A stretch of 64,000 nucleotides of DNA from Salaquimonas pukyongi (GCF_001953055.1 NZ_CP019044.1:1798001-1862000), one strand, 5' to 3'. Positions 18,298-28,475 are shown, counted from the first letter of the stretch. Notes: generated from the letters alone by a model not told the origin. Numbers and translations are program-made.

Positions 18298-18650
18298 TCT
18301 GCTTGCGGTTCGCCGCCGCCGCATTCAGCCGTCTCATCCCTTACAGCCCTGCACCAGTTCCCTGATGCAGGGTCTTTATGGTGTAAACACCTGATTCGGC
18401 GGTCATGAAACGGGCTCATTTGATCCCTAACCGTGGCCACAGGGGTCATGCAGCTGCATGTGTTTCTGCTGCCACATATGGTGATTTGTGTTGCAGGTAG
18501 CAGTGGGATATGTACGGTCTTGACGCTGAAAACCGGGCGCTGTTGCGGTTCCGGCAAGGCGCGAAACGATCTGACGAGGGGTGGGCACCCCGGGCAGGGC
18601 AAGGTTTGTCATTTTCATCGGTCCATAATGCTGGAAGACTGGCAACCGGC
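18298..18650. other. Intergenic region grxD - lipoprotein gene
   Basis: The 353 bp hold a possible grxD terminator (CCCTGCA at 18347-18353, TGCAGGG at 18366-18372, then TCTTT) and a perfect 14-bp palindrome CATGCAGCTGCATG at 18447-18460. In-frame codons upstream of 18651 could extend the following gene, but they would place an unusual 47 residues before the lipoprotein signal. Confidence 0.5.
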
Positions 18651-19796
18651 GTGAAGGCTGCCGGGCTCGCGCTGCTCGCCACAACCTTTCTTTCAGGCTG
18701 CATGGGTGGGCCAGGCGCCTATTTTGAGAGCGTCAGCCGCGATGCCCGCAAAAGCGGCGTTGAACAACCAACGGATCTTGCCGCCCTTTCCGTTGATCCG
18801 GTCGAACAGCAATCGCTTGCTCCCATCGGCAATGCTGCCAATGGCGAAACCCATGCCCCGCAAACCGGCAATCTTGCTGCAGCAGGCAATGCGCCGGCAG
18901 CAACACCATCACCCTTGCCCGGCGAACCGGCCCCGCAGGCTGAGCCGGCCGGAACCGGAACGCTTGCCCCGCCAACGGCCCTCACCCTTTCCGGCGATAC
19001 CGAAATTCTGACCGTCCCAACCCTGGCGCAGCCGCAAGGGCAGGCACTCCAGCAAGCAGGCACTGGCGCCCTGCCCGGCGTTTCCACCGGCCCCACAACA
19101 AATTCGAATGCCTATTCCGACGCCAATTATGCCTCTACCATTCCCCAGGCAACGGCACTTCTGGGCACCGGCAGCGGATTTTCGATCGGTACACAAAGCG
19201 AGCCGCTCATCGACCCTTATGAGCAGGCCGCCGAAAGGCGCATTCCCCAGCTCTATGCCTCCATCAAACACGGACAATGCAAGTCCGGCCGCGGACCCCA
19301 GCCCAAGCGGATGGGGGCAAAAAACATTACGCCCGGCGACCCCTATTACATCGAAATCCGCATGCGGCAGACACCGCTCATGCCGGTTGGCCACACCTAT
19401 GTCGCCTATGGAAAACTCGGCGGCAATGGTGAGATTTTGAGCGAAAAACTCATCATGCTGGCGCCAATGGGCGGCTATGTCGGCGCGGCCATGGCTTCCG
19501 GCGTGCCCATGCCGGGCGTCCTGACGCCCCATCCCGACGATTGCCGCATCCGCCCCGACATCGCCTACCGGGTTTCGCTGAATGCCCAGCGCTATGAAAG
19601 GCTGCTGCAGGAAATCCGCAGCGCCAAAAAGGAAAAGCCGCGCTATCTGCTGTTTGCCAACAACTGCAACCACTTCATGACCCGCATTGCAGGCTCTGTC
19701 GGTATCCGCCCGCCCAAGAACATCTACGTTCCGGCGGTTCAGTATCTGCATGACATGATCGAGGCAAACGAGGGCATCAAGGTCGCCCGCTGGTAG
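18651..19796 (+). CDS. Large lipoprotein with C-terminal NCNHF domain
   Basis: With the GTG start at 18651 the 381-residue product begins MKAAGLALLATTFLSGC, a complete lipoprotein signal with lipidated Cys 17. Residues 30-220 are low-complexity, rich in Ala, Pro, Thr and Gly, like a linker across the periplasm. The C-terminal 160 residues form a folded domain with MPVGHTYVAYGKL and, about 110 residues later, RYLLFANNCNHFMTRIAG. A conserved His followed later by an Asn-Cys-Asn-His motif resembles circularly permuted papain-like (NlpC/P60 or LRAT-like) enzymes, so a cysteine hydrolase is possible; this is inference. Earlier starts (ATG 18510, TTG 18606) are possible. Confidence 0.7.
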   Translation: MKAAGLALLATTFLSGCMGGPGAYFESVSRDARKSGVEQPTDLAALSVDPVEQQSLAPIGNAANGETHAPQTGNLAAAGNAPAATPSPLPGEPAPQAEPAGTGTLAPPTALTLSGDTEILTVPTLAQPQGQALQQAGTGALPGVSTGPTTNSNAYSDANYASTIPQATALLGTGSGFSIGTQSEPLIDPYEQAAERRIPQLYASIKHGQCKSGRGPQPKRMGAKNITPGDPYYIEIRMRQTPLMPVGHTYVAYGKLGGNGEILSEKLIMLAPMGGYVGAAMASGVPMPGVLTPHPDDCRIRPDIAYRVSLNAQRYERLLQEIRSAKKEKPRYLLFANNCNHFMTRIAGSVGIRPPKNIYVPAVQYLHDMIEANEGIKVARW

Positions 19797-19810
19797 GCGC
19801 ACTTGCGGTT

Positions 19811-20599
19811 TTACCGGAACATCCAAAAATCGCTGTTGAAGGCACCATGCAGTTTCGAACTGTGTATCAGCTCGGCGTCCGGCTTTTCCCCGCCTGCCCC
19901 GTAGGCTGAAAACAGTGGCAGGAAATGTTCCGGCGTTGGATGGTTTTCAAGCGCAAAGGGCGCGTCCTCACGCCACCTTAACAATCCTTCCCTGTCGCCT
20001 GCCAGCAACCGCTCGCCCACCCATCGGGTGAACGCATCAATCGCCATTTCAGTTTCAGGGTCAGTGCCGCCGCCGCGCATGGCGCGAAACATGGCCCGCA
20101 GATTGTGGGTGATATGGCCGGAGCCTGCAACCAGCACATTTTGCGCACGGAATGGCGCCAGCGCACGGCCCAGACGGTAATGGTGCTCTGCATCCTCTTC
20201 GGGCTGAACGGAAACCGGAACGACCGGCACATCGCCCTCGGGAAAAGCCAGGATCAGCGGCGTCCAGATACCGTGATCGAGCCCGCGTTCAAAATCAAGC
20301 GACGCGGAAATACCGTGCGCCTTGAAAGCTTCCAGCACCTGCTGCGCCAGCTGCGGCGCTCCCGTCGCAGGGTAAGTCATCCGATAAAGCTCGGGTTGAA
20401 AGCCGCCGAAATCGTGAAGCGTGGCAGGTTGCGCCGCTGCGCCGATTTTGGGTGTCCGCGTTTCATAATGCGCAGACACGATGATGATTGCGTCCGGCTG
20501 CGGATTCTCCTTGCCGAAACGAACCAGGAAATCACGCACCGCAGATGGCGTGATCGCCAGATCCGGTGCCCCGTGGGATATGAACAACGCTGGCTGCAT
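19811..20599 (-). CDS. DODA-type extradiol aromatic ring-opening dioxygenase
   Basis: This 262-residue protein belongs to the class III extradiol dioxygenase family that includes LigB and plant/bacterial DOPA 4,5-dioxygenase. Metal-ligand regions are seen in ALFISHGAPDL near the start, IIIVSAHYET, and ERGLDHGIWTPL. Such enzymes cleave catechol-like rings with non-heme Fe(II) or act as zinc-dependent relatives (YgiD). The start at 20599 (MQPALFISHG) is preferred because GAGGG precedes it. No aromatic pathway genes are adjacent, so the substrate is unknown. Confidence 0.87.
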   Translation of the reverse strand: MQPALFISHGAPDLAITPSAVRDFLVRFGKENPQPDAIIIVSAHYETRTPKIGAAAQPATLHDFGGFQPELYRMTYPATGAPQLAQQVLEAFKAHGISASLDFERGLDHGIWTPLILAFPEGDVPVVPVSVQPEEDAEHHYRLGRALAPFRAQNVLVAGSGHITHNLRAMFRAMRGGGTDPETEMAIDAFTRWVGERLLAGDREGLLRWREDAPFALENHPTPEHFLPLFSAYGAGGEKPDAELIHSSKLHGAFNSDFWMFR

Positions 20600-20735
20600 G
20601 GCTGTGCCCTCTATACTACCGCAACGCACAGATAGGACCGCACGGCCAGAGGGAAAAGCCGCATATGCTGGACACAGTGTTTACGGTTTTTGCAGCCAAT
20701 GGGCCCCAATTGCACCCTATCGCCGCCATCGGCAC

Positions 20736-21977
20736 TCAAAGCGCGTTGAGAAAGGCTACCAATTGCCGCTTTTCTTCTTCCGAAAGTTCGATCTCGGGCA
20801 CTTCGGTGTGCACACCATGGGGCGAGATGGTCCCGTCCAGCTCCGGCAATGTGGCAAAGGGATCAGGCCGCACCACATAGTGATCGACGACCTCTTCTAG
20901 GGTTTTGATCTGCCCGGCATGCATGTAGGGAGGGCGTTGGGATACCCCGCGCAAGCCGGGCGTTTTGAAGGCGCCTTCAAATACCGAAGGATCATCCGAC
21001 ATGAAGCGCAACTCCCGGCACTGCATGGGTTCGGCATCGCTGTAAGGTCCGGCGCAGGAAAACAGGTCCTGTTTCAAGAACAATACCGCAAGGGCGCGCC
21101 CGTAATCCGGTTTTTCGCGATTGCCCAGCTCAACGCCGGTATTGTGGAAGAACTGGTCGGTATAAAGCGGGCCGCTATGGCAATTGTCGCAGCGTGCCTT
21201 GCCGGTAAACAGTTTGAAGCCCTCAATCTCGTCCTCCGTCAGCCGGTCGCCTTCCGCAGGTTCTTTACCGGCCAAACGCGCCGCAAAAAAGCGGTCTATG
21301 CGGTTTTCTTCCGGCAGCAGGGTGCGTTGAAAGGCAGCAATCGCCTTGCCGGTATTGGCAAACACAAGGTTGATCGCATCCTGCACCGCGGGCGAAGCCT
21401 TCTCCCAGTTTTCCTGCGGCGCCCCGGGCAGCAAGGGCGAAGCCAGATACGGCCAGTCGCTGGCATCGGGTACAGGCCCGAACACCGCCTCATAGTCTGT
21501 CCGGTACCGGGTCACCACCTCCCGCGCCACCATGTCCCGCGTCATGCCGTGTTCGGCCGGCGTTTCCAGCGGTTCCAGCGCCTGGCTCCACTGGCTGTCC
21601 TTGCGCCCATCCCAGAAAAACCAGTCACCCCATTGCGCGCCGCGAAGCGCCATGGTGCGCCGGGGCGTTTCACCAATTCCCAGCCCTCTTGGCAATCCGT
21701 CCTGAAACGCCTTATCCGGCTGATGGCAGGAAGCGCAGGAAACGTTTGAGTTGGCGCTGAGCGCGGTGTCAAAAAACAGTTTTTCACCCAGCATTGCCGC
21801 GCCGGGATCATCGCCATACCGGTTGGTGGGATCAGCGCCCAGGGCAGGAAGCGAAGAAAGCATGAACTCCTTCGCCCGCTTCATGTCGTACGGCGTCAGC
21901 TCCGGGCCGCTGCAGGCAGCCGGCACCAGCCCTATAAGAGCAGATACAGCAACACGAAGGGTTGAAAGGAGTTTCAC
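20736..21977 (-). CDS. Di-heme cytochrome c peroxidase / MauG-type protein
   Basis: The 413-residue exported protein has two c-type heme motifs, CASCH at 81-85 and CDNCH at 263-267, and the family segments LGEKLFFDTALSAN and RRTMALRGAQWGDWFFWDGR. It belongs to the CcpA/MauG family, which reduces hydrogen peroxide or oxidises protein side chains. A signal sequence with Cys 22 (PAACSG) suggests a lipoprotein, although the lipobox is not ideal. Its start lies 4 bp after the YtkA-like gene, so the two form an operon. Confidence 0.9.
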   Translation of the reverse strand: MKLLSTLRVAVSALIGLVPAACSGPELTPYDMKRAKEFMLSSLPALGADPTNRYGDDPGAAMLGEKLFFDTALSANSNVSCASCHQPDKAFQDGLPRGLGIGETPRRTMALRGAQWGDWFFWDGRKDSQWSQALEPLETPAEHGMTRDMVAREVVTRYRTDYEAVFGPVPDASDWPYLASPLLPGAPQENWEKASPAVQDAINLVFANTGKAIAAFQRTLLPEENRIDRFFAARLAGKEPAEGDRLTEDEIEGFKLFTGKARCDNCHSGPLYTDQFFHNTGVELGNREKPDYGRALAVLFLKQDLFSCAGPYSDAEPMQCRELRFMSDDPSVFEGAFKTPGLRGVSQRPPYMHAGQIKTLEEVVDHYVVRPDPFATLPELDGTISPHGVHTEVPEIELSEEEKRQLVAFLNAL

Positions 21978-21981
21978 CCCG

Positions 21982-22461
21982 CTACTCCAGCACCCGGTTG
22001 AATCGCACCGTGTCCGTGCCCCCCGCCGCTTCGATGGTCACATCGAAAACCCAATGCCCCACCATCGAGAACTTGATGCCGTCGATGGCATAGACGCCCG
22101 GCTCTATCTCTCCCGTTGCAGCCGGCGAAGTCGGCAGGCCGTGGCCATGAGCCGGCATGCCACCGTCCACGGAGATTTTTGCACCGCGCACCGGTGCACC
22201 CGTACTGTCCGAAACCTTCAGATGCCACACACTGATGGGACCGGTTGACGGCTCTCCCTGCACGGGAATGAAGGAGACGGTATAAAGCCCGGTTTTGCTC
22301 GGCTTTTCCGTCCGCAGGTCCATGCCCGATTCTGTCTGACCGGTATTCTGCTGGCCTGAATTCTGCAGATGGCCCTGATGTTGGGGCATCATCGCCATCC
22401 AGGCAAAATATCCGGCGATTGCAATCAGGGCGATGCCTGCGAGGATTTTGAGATTGCGCAT
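21982..22461 (-). CDS. YtkA/FixH-like membrane-anchored protein
   Basis: The 159-residue product has an N-terminal membrane anchor (LKILAGIALIAIAGYFAWMAM) followed by a periplasmic beta-sandwich domain of the YtkA/FixH type. The motif GGMPAHGHGLPTSP is rich in His and Met and could bind copper, which is inference from composition. It is the first gene of an operon with the di-heme peroxidase, a pairing that suggests electron transfer or metal homeostasis. AAGGGA precedes the ATG. Confidence 0.75.
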   Translation of the reverse strand: MRNLKILAGIALIAIAGYFAWMAMMPQHQGHLQNSGQQNTGQTESGMDLRTEKPSKTGLYTVSFIPVQGEPSTGPISVWHLKVSDSTGAPVRGAKISVDGGMPAHGHGLPTSPAATGEIEPGVYAIDGIKFSMVGHWVFDVTIEAAGGTDTVRFNRVLE

Positions 22462-22511
22462 GTTGTGTCCCTTTTCATCGCCCCGGTGTCCCGGCACCTG
22501 TCCGCCCCAAA

Positions 22512-23287
22512 TCAGTTTTGCTGCTTGCGCCGGCGCCCTTCAAGGGCAGCAACGACCCCGCGCAGGGTCTGGATTTCCTGTTCCTGCAACTGCATGTGGA
22601 CGAAAATATTGCGAACCGTCTGTGCCATGCGATCGCGCCTTTGCGGGGAAAGAAGTAACCGGCATCGTCCAGTGCCTGCTCCACATGATCCATCAGCCCG
22701 ACAAGGTGCTTTCGGTCGGCAACCACCCGTTCAGCCGGTCCGAAGGCATCGCGTGCCGGATCGCTGCCCGCCGTTTTCATCCATTCATAGCTCATCAGCA
22801 GCACGGCCTGGGCGATGTTGAGCGAGGCGAAGGCCGGATTGACCGGAAAAGTCACGATTTCATCGGCCAGAATGATCTCATCGTTGTTGAGCCCCCAGCG
22901 CTCGCGGCCGAAAAGAATGCCCGTCCGTTCACCGGCCGAAAACCGCCGCCTCAGATCGCTGGCGGCCTCTTCCGGCCCGCGCACCGGCTTGATGATGTCG
23001 CGCGGGCGCGCAGTGGTTGCCATGACGAAGGAAAGATCGGCAATGGCCGCTTCCAGCGTTTCATGAACGCTTGCCATTTCCACAACATGCAACGCACCGC
23101 TTGCCGCCTTGGTGGCATGTTCGCTGGGCCAGCCGTCACGCGGTGCCACCAGGCGCAGTTCGGCCAGGCCGAAATTTGCCATGGCCCGCGCCACCATGCC
23201 GATGTTCTGGCCAAGCTGCGGTTCGCACAGAATGATCGCCGGACCTTCGGCGATCAGCGGCTTGTTCTTGAAGTCGGTACCGGACAT
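22512..23287 (-). CDS. trmJ: tRNA (Cm32/Um32) methyltransferase TrmJ, frameshifted
   Basis: This SPOUT-family methyltransferase shows AIILCEPQLGQNIGMVARAM, GILFGRERWGLNNDE and SLNIAQAVLLMSYEW, the three TrmH/TrmJ motifs. TrmJ methylates the ribose of nucleotide 32 of several tRNAs. After ...DDAGYFF the frame breaks; adding one G to the GGGG run at 22645-22648 (plus strand) restores a C-terminal part (...PPQRRDRMAQTVRNIF...) ending at 22512, typical of TrmJ. The gene is divergent from icd. Confidence 0.87.
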
Positions 23288-23487
23288 CCCATTCCTTCGC
23301 TATAGCGATATTTTCCTGCCACACCGTGCGGCAAAGCGGAAGGCCGCACACCTGCGGCAAACGGTGCAATACGAAAGCCTGATGGTTCTTTCTTTGCAGG
23401 GCCGAAAAGACTTTGCTAAGGAACGCGCAACCATTTCTTTCCGGCGGTCTCCCGCCACCGCATTCTCACATCGGAGAACTTTCTCAC

Positions 23488-24702
23488 ATGGCAAAAATCA
23501 AGGTCGAAAACCCGGTCGTCGAACTCGATGGCGACGAGATGACACGCATTATCTGGCAGTTCATCAAGGACAAGCTCATCCACCCCTATCTCGACATCGA
23601 TCTTGAATATTATGATCTGGGCATCGAATACCGAGACAAGACGGACGATCAGGTGACCATCGATGCCGCCAATGCGATCAAGAAGCATGGCGTGGGCGTC
23701 AAATGCGCCACCATTACCCCGGACGAAGCCCGGGTCGAGGAATTCGGCCTGAAGAAGATGTGGCGCTCGCCAAACGGCACGATCCGCAACATCCTGGGCG
23801 GCGTAATCTTCCGCGAGCCGATCATCATCCGCAACGTGCCGCGCCTGGTGCCCGGCTGGACCCAGCCGATCATTGTCGGCCGCCACGCTTTCGGCGATCA
23901 GTATCGCGCCACCGATTTTCGCTTTCCCGGCAAGGGCAAGCTGACCATCAAGTTTGTCGGCGATGATGGCGAAACCATCGAGCACGAGGTGTTTGACGCA
24001 CCGGCTGCCGGCGTTGCCATGGCGATGTACAATCTGGATGAATCGATCCGCGATTTCGCACGTGCCTCGATGAACTATGCCCTCGGCCGCAAGGTGCCCT
24101 GCTACCTGTCGACCAAGAACACGATCATGAAAGCCTATGACGGGCGCTTCAAGGACATCTTCCAGGAGATCTACGAGGCCGAGTTCGAGGAGAAATTCAA
24201 GGAAGCCAAAATCTGGTATGAGCACCGGCTCATCGACGACATGGTGGCTTCAGCCCTGAAATGGGCCGGCGGCTATGTCTGGGCCTGCAAAAACTACGAT
24301 GGCGACGTGCAGTCCGATACCGTTGCCCAGGGCTTCGGTTCGCTCGGGCTCATGACCTCGGTGCTGATGTCGCCCGACGGCAAGACCGTCGAGGCCGAAG
24401 CTGCCCACGGCACGGTCACCCGTCACTACCGCCAGCACCAGAAGGGCGAAGCGACATCGACCAATTCGATCGCCTCGATCTTTGCCTGGACACGGGGGCT
24501 CGCCCACCGCGCCAAGCTGGATGACAATCCCGAGCTTGCCCAGTTTGCCGACACGCTTGAAGAGGTCTGCATTCACACCGTGGAAGACGGCTTCATGACC
24601 AAGGATCTGGCGCTGCTGATCGGCCCTGACCAGCCCTGGCTCGACACCATCGGCTTCCTCGACAAGGTCGATGAATATCTGCAGAAGGCGATGAGCGCAT
24701 AA
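23488..24702 (+). CDS. icd: NADP-dependent isocitrate dehydrogenase
   Basis: The 404-residue enzyme oxidises isocitrate to 2-oxoglutarate in the TCA cycle. It belongs to the eukaryote-like (subfamily II) homodimeric type common in Rhizobiales, seen from [21 protein letters not shown], the substrate loop [12 protein letters not shown], and the NADP region [12 protein letters not shown]. The start at 23488 has CGGAGAA upstream; the upstream in-frame ORF start is not credible. A strong terminator follows. Confidence 0.97.
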   Translation: MAKIKVENPVVELDGDEMTRIIWQFIKDKLIHPYLDIDLEYYDLGIEYRDKTDDQVTIDAANAIKKHGVGVKCATITPDEARVEEFGLKKMWRSPNGTIRNILGGVIFREPIIIRNVPRLVPGWTQPIIVGRHAFGDQYRATDFRFPGKGKLTIKFVGDDGETIEHEVFDAPAAGVAMAMYNLDESIRDFARASMNYALGRKVPCYLSTKNTIMKAYDGRFKDIFQEIYEAEFEEKFKEAKIWYEHRLIDDMVASALKWAGGYVWACKNYDGDVQSDTVAQGFGSLGLMTSVLMSPDGKTVEAEAAHGTVTRHYRQHQKGEATSTNSIASIFAWTRGLAHRAKLDDNPELAQFADTLEEVCIHTVEDGFMTKDLALLIGPDQPWLDTIGFLDKVDEYLQKAMSA

Positions 24703-24731
24703 CGCTTACAAACCGCATGCGGAACCAGACA

Positions 24732-24757
24732 AGCCGGACCATGTGTCCGGCTTTTTG
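24732..24757 (+). terminator. Intrinsic terminator of icd
   Basis: The stem AGCCGGAC (24732-24739) pairs with GTCCGGCT (24745-24752), and the right arm runs into TTTTTG. It lies 30 bp downstream of the icd stop codon. Confidence 0.85.
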
Positions 24758-24862
24758 TTGGGCCAGCCCAGCTTCGGCCAGCGGACGCTCAGTACCGGAA
24801 AACACCTGCAACCACCAAGCAATCGGGCTTTTTCGGCCAACGAGCCCCTTTCTCCCATCCAT

Positions 24863-24916
24863 TACTTAGGCATTGACCTTAGTTTGCTTCATCGCTATAC
24901 TTAGGCTTGTGCCTAA
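24863..24916 (+). promoter_or_regulatory. ArsR-gene promoter with operator-like repeats
   Basis: TTGACC (24873-24878) and TATACT (24896-24901) are spaced by 17 bp, a good sigma-70-type promoter. TACTTAGGC occurs at 24863-24871 and 24898-24906, and the inverted repeat TTAGGC-TTGT-GCCTAA at 24901-24916 overlaps the -10 end, the transcription start and the GTG start codon. This is the likely autoregulatory operator. Confidence 0.7.
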
Positions 24917-25265
24917 CTATAATCGATCCTCTGACGGAACCATTGAAAGCGCCTTTGTTGCGCTTTCCGACCCGACGCGGCGAGCGGTGATACAAGCGCT
25001 CAGCGGCGGGCCTGCATCGGTTTCCGAGCTGGCCGGCCCCTTCGCCATGGCCCTGCCCTCCTTCACCCAGCATTTGGGGGTTCTGGAAAGTGCCGGCCTT
25101 ATCGTGTCGAAAAAAAAGGGAAGGACGCGGATTTGCGCATTGAACCCGCAGGCCTTGCAGAATGCCGAGGCCTGGCTGGCTGCCCATCGGCGTCAATGGG
25201 AAGAACGCTTTGACCGCATGCAGGCACATCTGGAAAATGTAACGAAAGACAATTCAAATGAATGA
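24909..25265 (+). CDS. ArsR-family transcription regulator
   Basis: The 118-residue winged-helix protein has ALSDPTRRAVIQALSGGPASVSEL and the recognition helix region LPSFTQHLGVLESAGLIVSKKKGR. It lacks the Cys metal sites of metal-sensing ArsR proteins and belongs to the group that pairs with AHSA1/SRPBCC proteins. The GTG at 24909 is chosen because the promoter -35 box sits on the upstream in-frame TTG at 24873, so translation cannot begin there; the mRNA would be nearly leaderless. It overlaps the next gene by 8 bp. Confidence 0.85.
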   Translation: MPNYNRSSDGTIESAFVALSDPTRRAVIQALSGGPASVSELAGPFAMALPSFTQHLGVLESAGLIVSKKKGRTRICALNPQALQNAEAWLAAHRRQWEERFDRMQAHLENVTKDNSNE

Positions 25266-25749
25266 GCACGGCAAAAACAGCACTTCCGAATGGGCGGCAT
25301 GGCCCACGGAAAGGGAAATCGTCATCGCTCGCGTCGTCGACGCGGACCGTAAAACAGCATTTCGCGCATGGTCGGACCCCTCGCAGATCGTACAGTGGTT
25401 CGGGCCTGACGGGTTTCAGATCGAGAGCCACAAAATCGACATCCGCACCGGCGGTGTATGGCGCTTTGACATGATTTCCCCTGACGGCACGCGGTTTTCC
25501 AACCGTATGGAATTTCTTCAGGTGGAAGCGCCGAACGCCATTGAAGCAATCCACGGAGCAGACGTCGATGACGATCCGGACCGTTTTCGGCTGCTCGTGA
25601 CGTTCGACGAACAGGACAACGGCAAGACGGTCATTACCTTGCGCCAGATGCATCCGAGCGCAGAGCGCCGTTCCATCGTCATCGGATTTGGCGCTGTGGA
25701 ATATGGAACTCAGACACTGGACAAACTTGCGCGCCATGTCGGCGGATAG
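25258..25749 (+). CDS. AHSA1/SRPBCC-family protein
   Basis: The 163-residue protein has the START/SRPBCC fold of the AHSA1-like group, with VIARVVDADRKTAFRAWSDPSQIVQWFGP and GGVWRFDMISPDGTRFS. These helix-grip proteins bind hydrophobic ligands or act as stress chaperones. The gene overlaps the upstream ArsR gene by 8 bp, and ArsR-AHSA1 pairs are very common, so the two probably form one regulated unit. Confidence 0.87.
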   Translation: MNEHGKNSTSEWAAWPTEREIVIARVVDADRKTAFRAWSDPSQIVQWFGPDGFQIESHKIDIRTGGVWRFDMISPDGTRFSNRMEFLQVEAPNAIEAIHGADVDDDPDRFRLLVTFDEQDNGKTVITLRQMHPSAERRSIVIGFGAVEYGTQTLDKLARHVGG

Positions 25750-25814
25750 GCTCGGCTTTCGCAATTCCGGCCATCAAAAATCCGGTCTTTGCAAATACCG
25801 GTCAATCCGTCAGC

Positions 25815-28475
25815 TCAACCGGCAAGCGCATCCCTGACGGCCTGAAGTGCTTCGCCTGCCTTTGAACCATCCGGCCCGCCGGCCTGGGCCATGTCCGGAC
25901 GCCCGCCGCCGCCCTTGCCGCCAACGGCCGTGGATGCGGCGCGCACCAGATCGACGGCGCTGATCTTGCCGGCAAGATCGCCGGTAACGCCGACAACCAC
26001 AGCCGCCTTGCCGTCTTCTGCCCGGCTGACCATGGCAACGACGCCGGAGCCGACCCGCGCCTTGGCTTCGTCGACAAGCCCTTTCAGGTCCCTGGGCGCG
26101 ATCCCCTCCAGCACCTGGCCGAGGAAGGAGACGCCCCCAACCTCCTCGGTTTCGGCCGGCGCTGCACCGCCACCGCCGCCCAGCGCCAGTTTCTTCTTTG
26201 CCTCGGCAAGCTCGCGCTCCAGCCGCTTGCGTTCTTCCACCAGCGCCCGAACCCGCGCCACCGCATCCTGCGGCGGCACTTTGAGGTGATCGGCAATTTC
26301 CTGTACCCGCGCTTCCTGTTCTTCCAGATAAGACAGCGCTTCGGCACCGGTCAGTGCCTCGATGCGGCGCACGCCGGAACCGACCGCGCTTTCGCCCAAT
26401 ATCTTGATGACGCCGATCTGGCCGGTATTGGCCACATGGGTACCGCCGCACAATTCAAGCGAATAGGTTTTGCCGGCCTTTGGCCCGCGGGTCGCCGTGC
26501 CCATGGAAACGACCCGCACCTCATCGCCGTATTTTTCGCCGAACAGCGCCATGGCGCCGGCTTCAATTGCATCATCGACCGCCATCAGCCGGGTCGAAAC
26601 CGGGGCCGACTGCTGCACGATCTCATTGGCGATTTCCTCCACCTGCGCCAGTTCGCAAGCTTCGATCGCCTTTTGATGGGAAAAGTCGAACCGCAGCCGG
26701 TTGGGCGCTACCAGCGATCCTTTCTGCGCCACATGCTCGCCCAGCACGTTGCGCAGCGCTTCATGCACCAGATGGGTCGCCGAATGATGCCGCCTGAGGC
26801 CTGCCCGGGCTGCATGGTCGACTTCCAGTTCCACCGCAGCGCCCGGCGTTATCTCGCCTTCGCTGACCGTGCCGTAATGGACATGCAGTCCCTCGCCGCG
26901 TTTGCGGGTATCGCGAATTTCAATGCGCCCGCCCTCAAAGCGGATCTCGCCCTTGTCGCCCTGCTGGCCGCCCGATTCGCCATAAAACGGCGTCTGGTTG
27001 ACGACCACGGCAACCTCATCGCCTGCCTTTGCCTGATTGACCAGCTTGCCGTCTGCGACAATGGCCTGCACCACACCTTCGGCCTGCTCGGTTTCATAGC
27101 CGAGAAATTCCGTGGCGCCGTGCTGCTCCTTCAGTTCGAACCAGATGCGCTCATCGGCAGCTTCGCCCGACCCAGCCCAGGAAGCGCGCGCCTCTGCCTT
27201 CTGGCGCTCCATCGCCGCATTGAAGGCATCGGTATCAACGCCAATGCCGCGCCGGCGCAGGGCATCCTGCGTCAGATCGAGCGGGAAGCCATAGGTGTCG
27301 TAGAGCTTGAAGGCGGTTTCCCCGTCAAGTTCATTCCCCTCCTTCATGCCCTCCGTTGCTTCACCGAGCAGCAGCAGACCGCGGTCGAGCGTGCGGCGGA
27401 AGCGCGTTTCCTCAAGCTCCAGCGTCTCGCCGATGAGCTTTTCGGCCCGCGTCAATTCGGGATAGGCACCGCCCATCTCGCTGACCAGAACCGGCACCAG
27501 ACGGTGCATCAGCGGGTCCTTGGCGCCCAGCAGGCTGGCATGGCGCATGGCGCGGCGCATGATGCGGCGCAGCACATAGCCCCTGCCCTCATTGGAAGGC
27601 AGAACGCCATCGGAAATCAGGAATGCGGCGGCGCGAAGGTGATCGGCGATCACCCGGTGGCTCGGTATCTTGTCGCCCTTTGCTGCAACGCCGGTCGCCT
27701 CTTCGCTGGCGGCAATCAGCGTTCTGAACAGGTCGATGTCGTAATTGTCGTGCACGCCCTGCATGACGGCGGCAATGCGCTCCAGCCCCATGCCTGTATC
27801 GATCGACGGCTTGGGAAGATCGATGCGCTCATCTGGCGTCACCTGCTCGAACTGCATGAAAACCAGGTTCCATATCTCGATGAACCGGTCGCCATCTTCA
27901 TCCGGGCTTCCCGGCGGGCCGCCGGGAATATGATCGCCGTGATCATAAAAGATCTCGGAACACGGCCCGCAGGGGCCGGTATCGCCCATCGCCCAGAAAT
28001 TGTCATGGGTGGCGATGCGGATGATCCTGTCGTCGGCAAGACCGGCGATCTTCTTCCAAAGGTCGAACGCCTGATCGTCTGTATGATAAACCGTCACCAG
28101 CAGCCGGTCCCGATCGAGCCCGAACTCTTTTGTCAGCAATTCCCAGGCATAGCCGATCGCCTCTTCCTTGAAGTAGTCGCCAAAGGAGAAATTGCCGAGC
28201 ATTTCGAAAAAAGTGTGGTGGCGCGCTGTATAGCCCACATTGTCGAGATCGTTGTGCTTGCCGCCGGCGCGCACGCAGCGCTGGGACGTGGCAGCACGCG
28301 AATAGGGCCGTGTTTCAAGTCCGGTAAAGACGTTCTTGAACTGCACCATGCCCGAATTGGTGAACATCAGCGTTGGGTCGTTGCGCGGCACCAGCGGGCT
28401 GGAGGCGACAACCTCATGCCCCTTGTCCTTGAAGAAATCGAGGAAACTTGAACGGATTTCGTTTACGCCGCGCAT
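25815..28475 (-). CDS. alaS: Alanyl-tRNA synthetase
   Basis: The 886-residue enzyme charges tRNA-Ala. It has the class II catalytic domain ([21 protein letters not shown]..., [18 protein letters not shown]), the editing domain with zinc ligands HSATH near residue 562 and CGGTH near residue 675, and a C-terminal C-Ala domain with a glycine-rich segment ([17 protein letters not shown]). Length is normal. It is convergent with the AHSA1 gene. Confidence 0.97.
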   Translation of the reverse strand: MRGVNEIRSSFLDFFKDKGHEVVASSPLVPRNDPTLMFTNSGMVQFKNVFTGLETRPYSRAATSQRCVRAGGKHNDLDNVGYTARHHTFFEMLGNFSFGDYFKEEAIGYAWELLTKEFGLDRDRLLVTVYHTDDQAFDLWKKIAGLADDRIIRIATHDNFWAMGDTGPCGPCSEIFYDHGDHIPGGPPGSPDEDGDRFIEIWNLVFMQFEQVTPDERIDLPKPSIDTGMGLERIAAVMQGVHDNYDIDLFRTLIAASEEATGVAAKGDKIPSHRVIADHLRAAAFLISDGVLPSNEGRGYVLRRIMRRAMRHASLLGAKDPLMHRLVPVLVSEMGGAYPELTRAEKLIGETLELEETRFRRTLDRGLLLLGEATEGMKEGNELDGETAFKLYDTYGFPLDLTQDALRRRGIGVDTDAFNAAMERQKAEARASWAGSGEAADERIWFELKEQHGATEFLGYETEQAEGVVQAIVADGKLVNQAKAGDEVAVVVNQTPFYGESGGQQGDKGEIRFEGGRIEIRDTRKRGEGLHVHYGTVSEGEITPGAAVELEVDHAARAGLRRHHSATHLVHEALRNVLGEHVAQKGSLVAPNRLRFDFSHQKAIEACELAQVEEIANEIVQQSAPVSTRLMAVDDAIEAGAMALFGEKYGDEVRVVSMGTATRGPKAGKTYSLELCGGTHVANTGQIGVIKILGESAVGSGVRRIEALTGAEALSYLEEQEARVQEIADHLKVPPQDAVARVRALVEERKRLERELAEAKKKLALGGGGGAAPAETEEVGGVSFLGQVLEGIAPRDLKGLVDEAKARVGSGVVAMVSRAEDGKAAVVVGVTGDLAGKISAVDLVRAASTAVGGKGGGGRPDMAQAGGPDGSKAGEALQAVRDALAG

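Noticed and set aside
25765-25805. Terminator of alaS on the minus strand
   Set aside because: CCGGT/ACCGG gives only a 5-bp stem with a 10-base loop before ATTTTT; suggestive but below the threshold used here.
26286-28451. Long open frame (about 720 codons) on the plus strand opposite alaS
   Set aside because: It mirrors the third-codon-position GC bias of alaS, has no recognisable domain or ribosome binding site, and alaS is certain.
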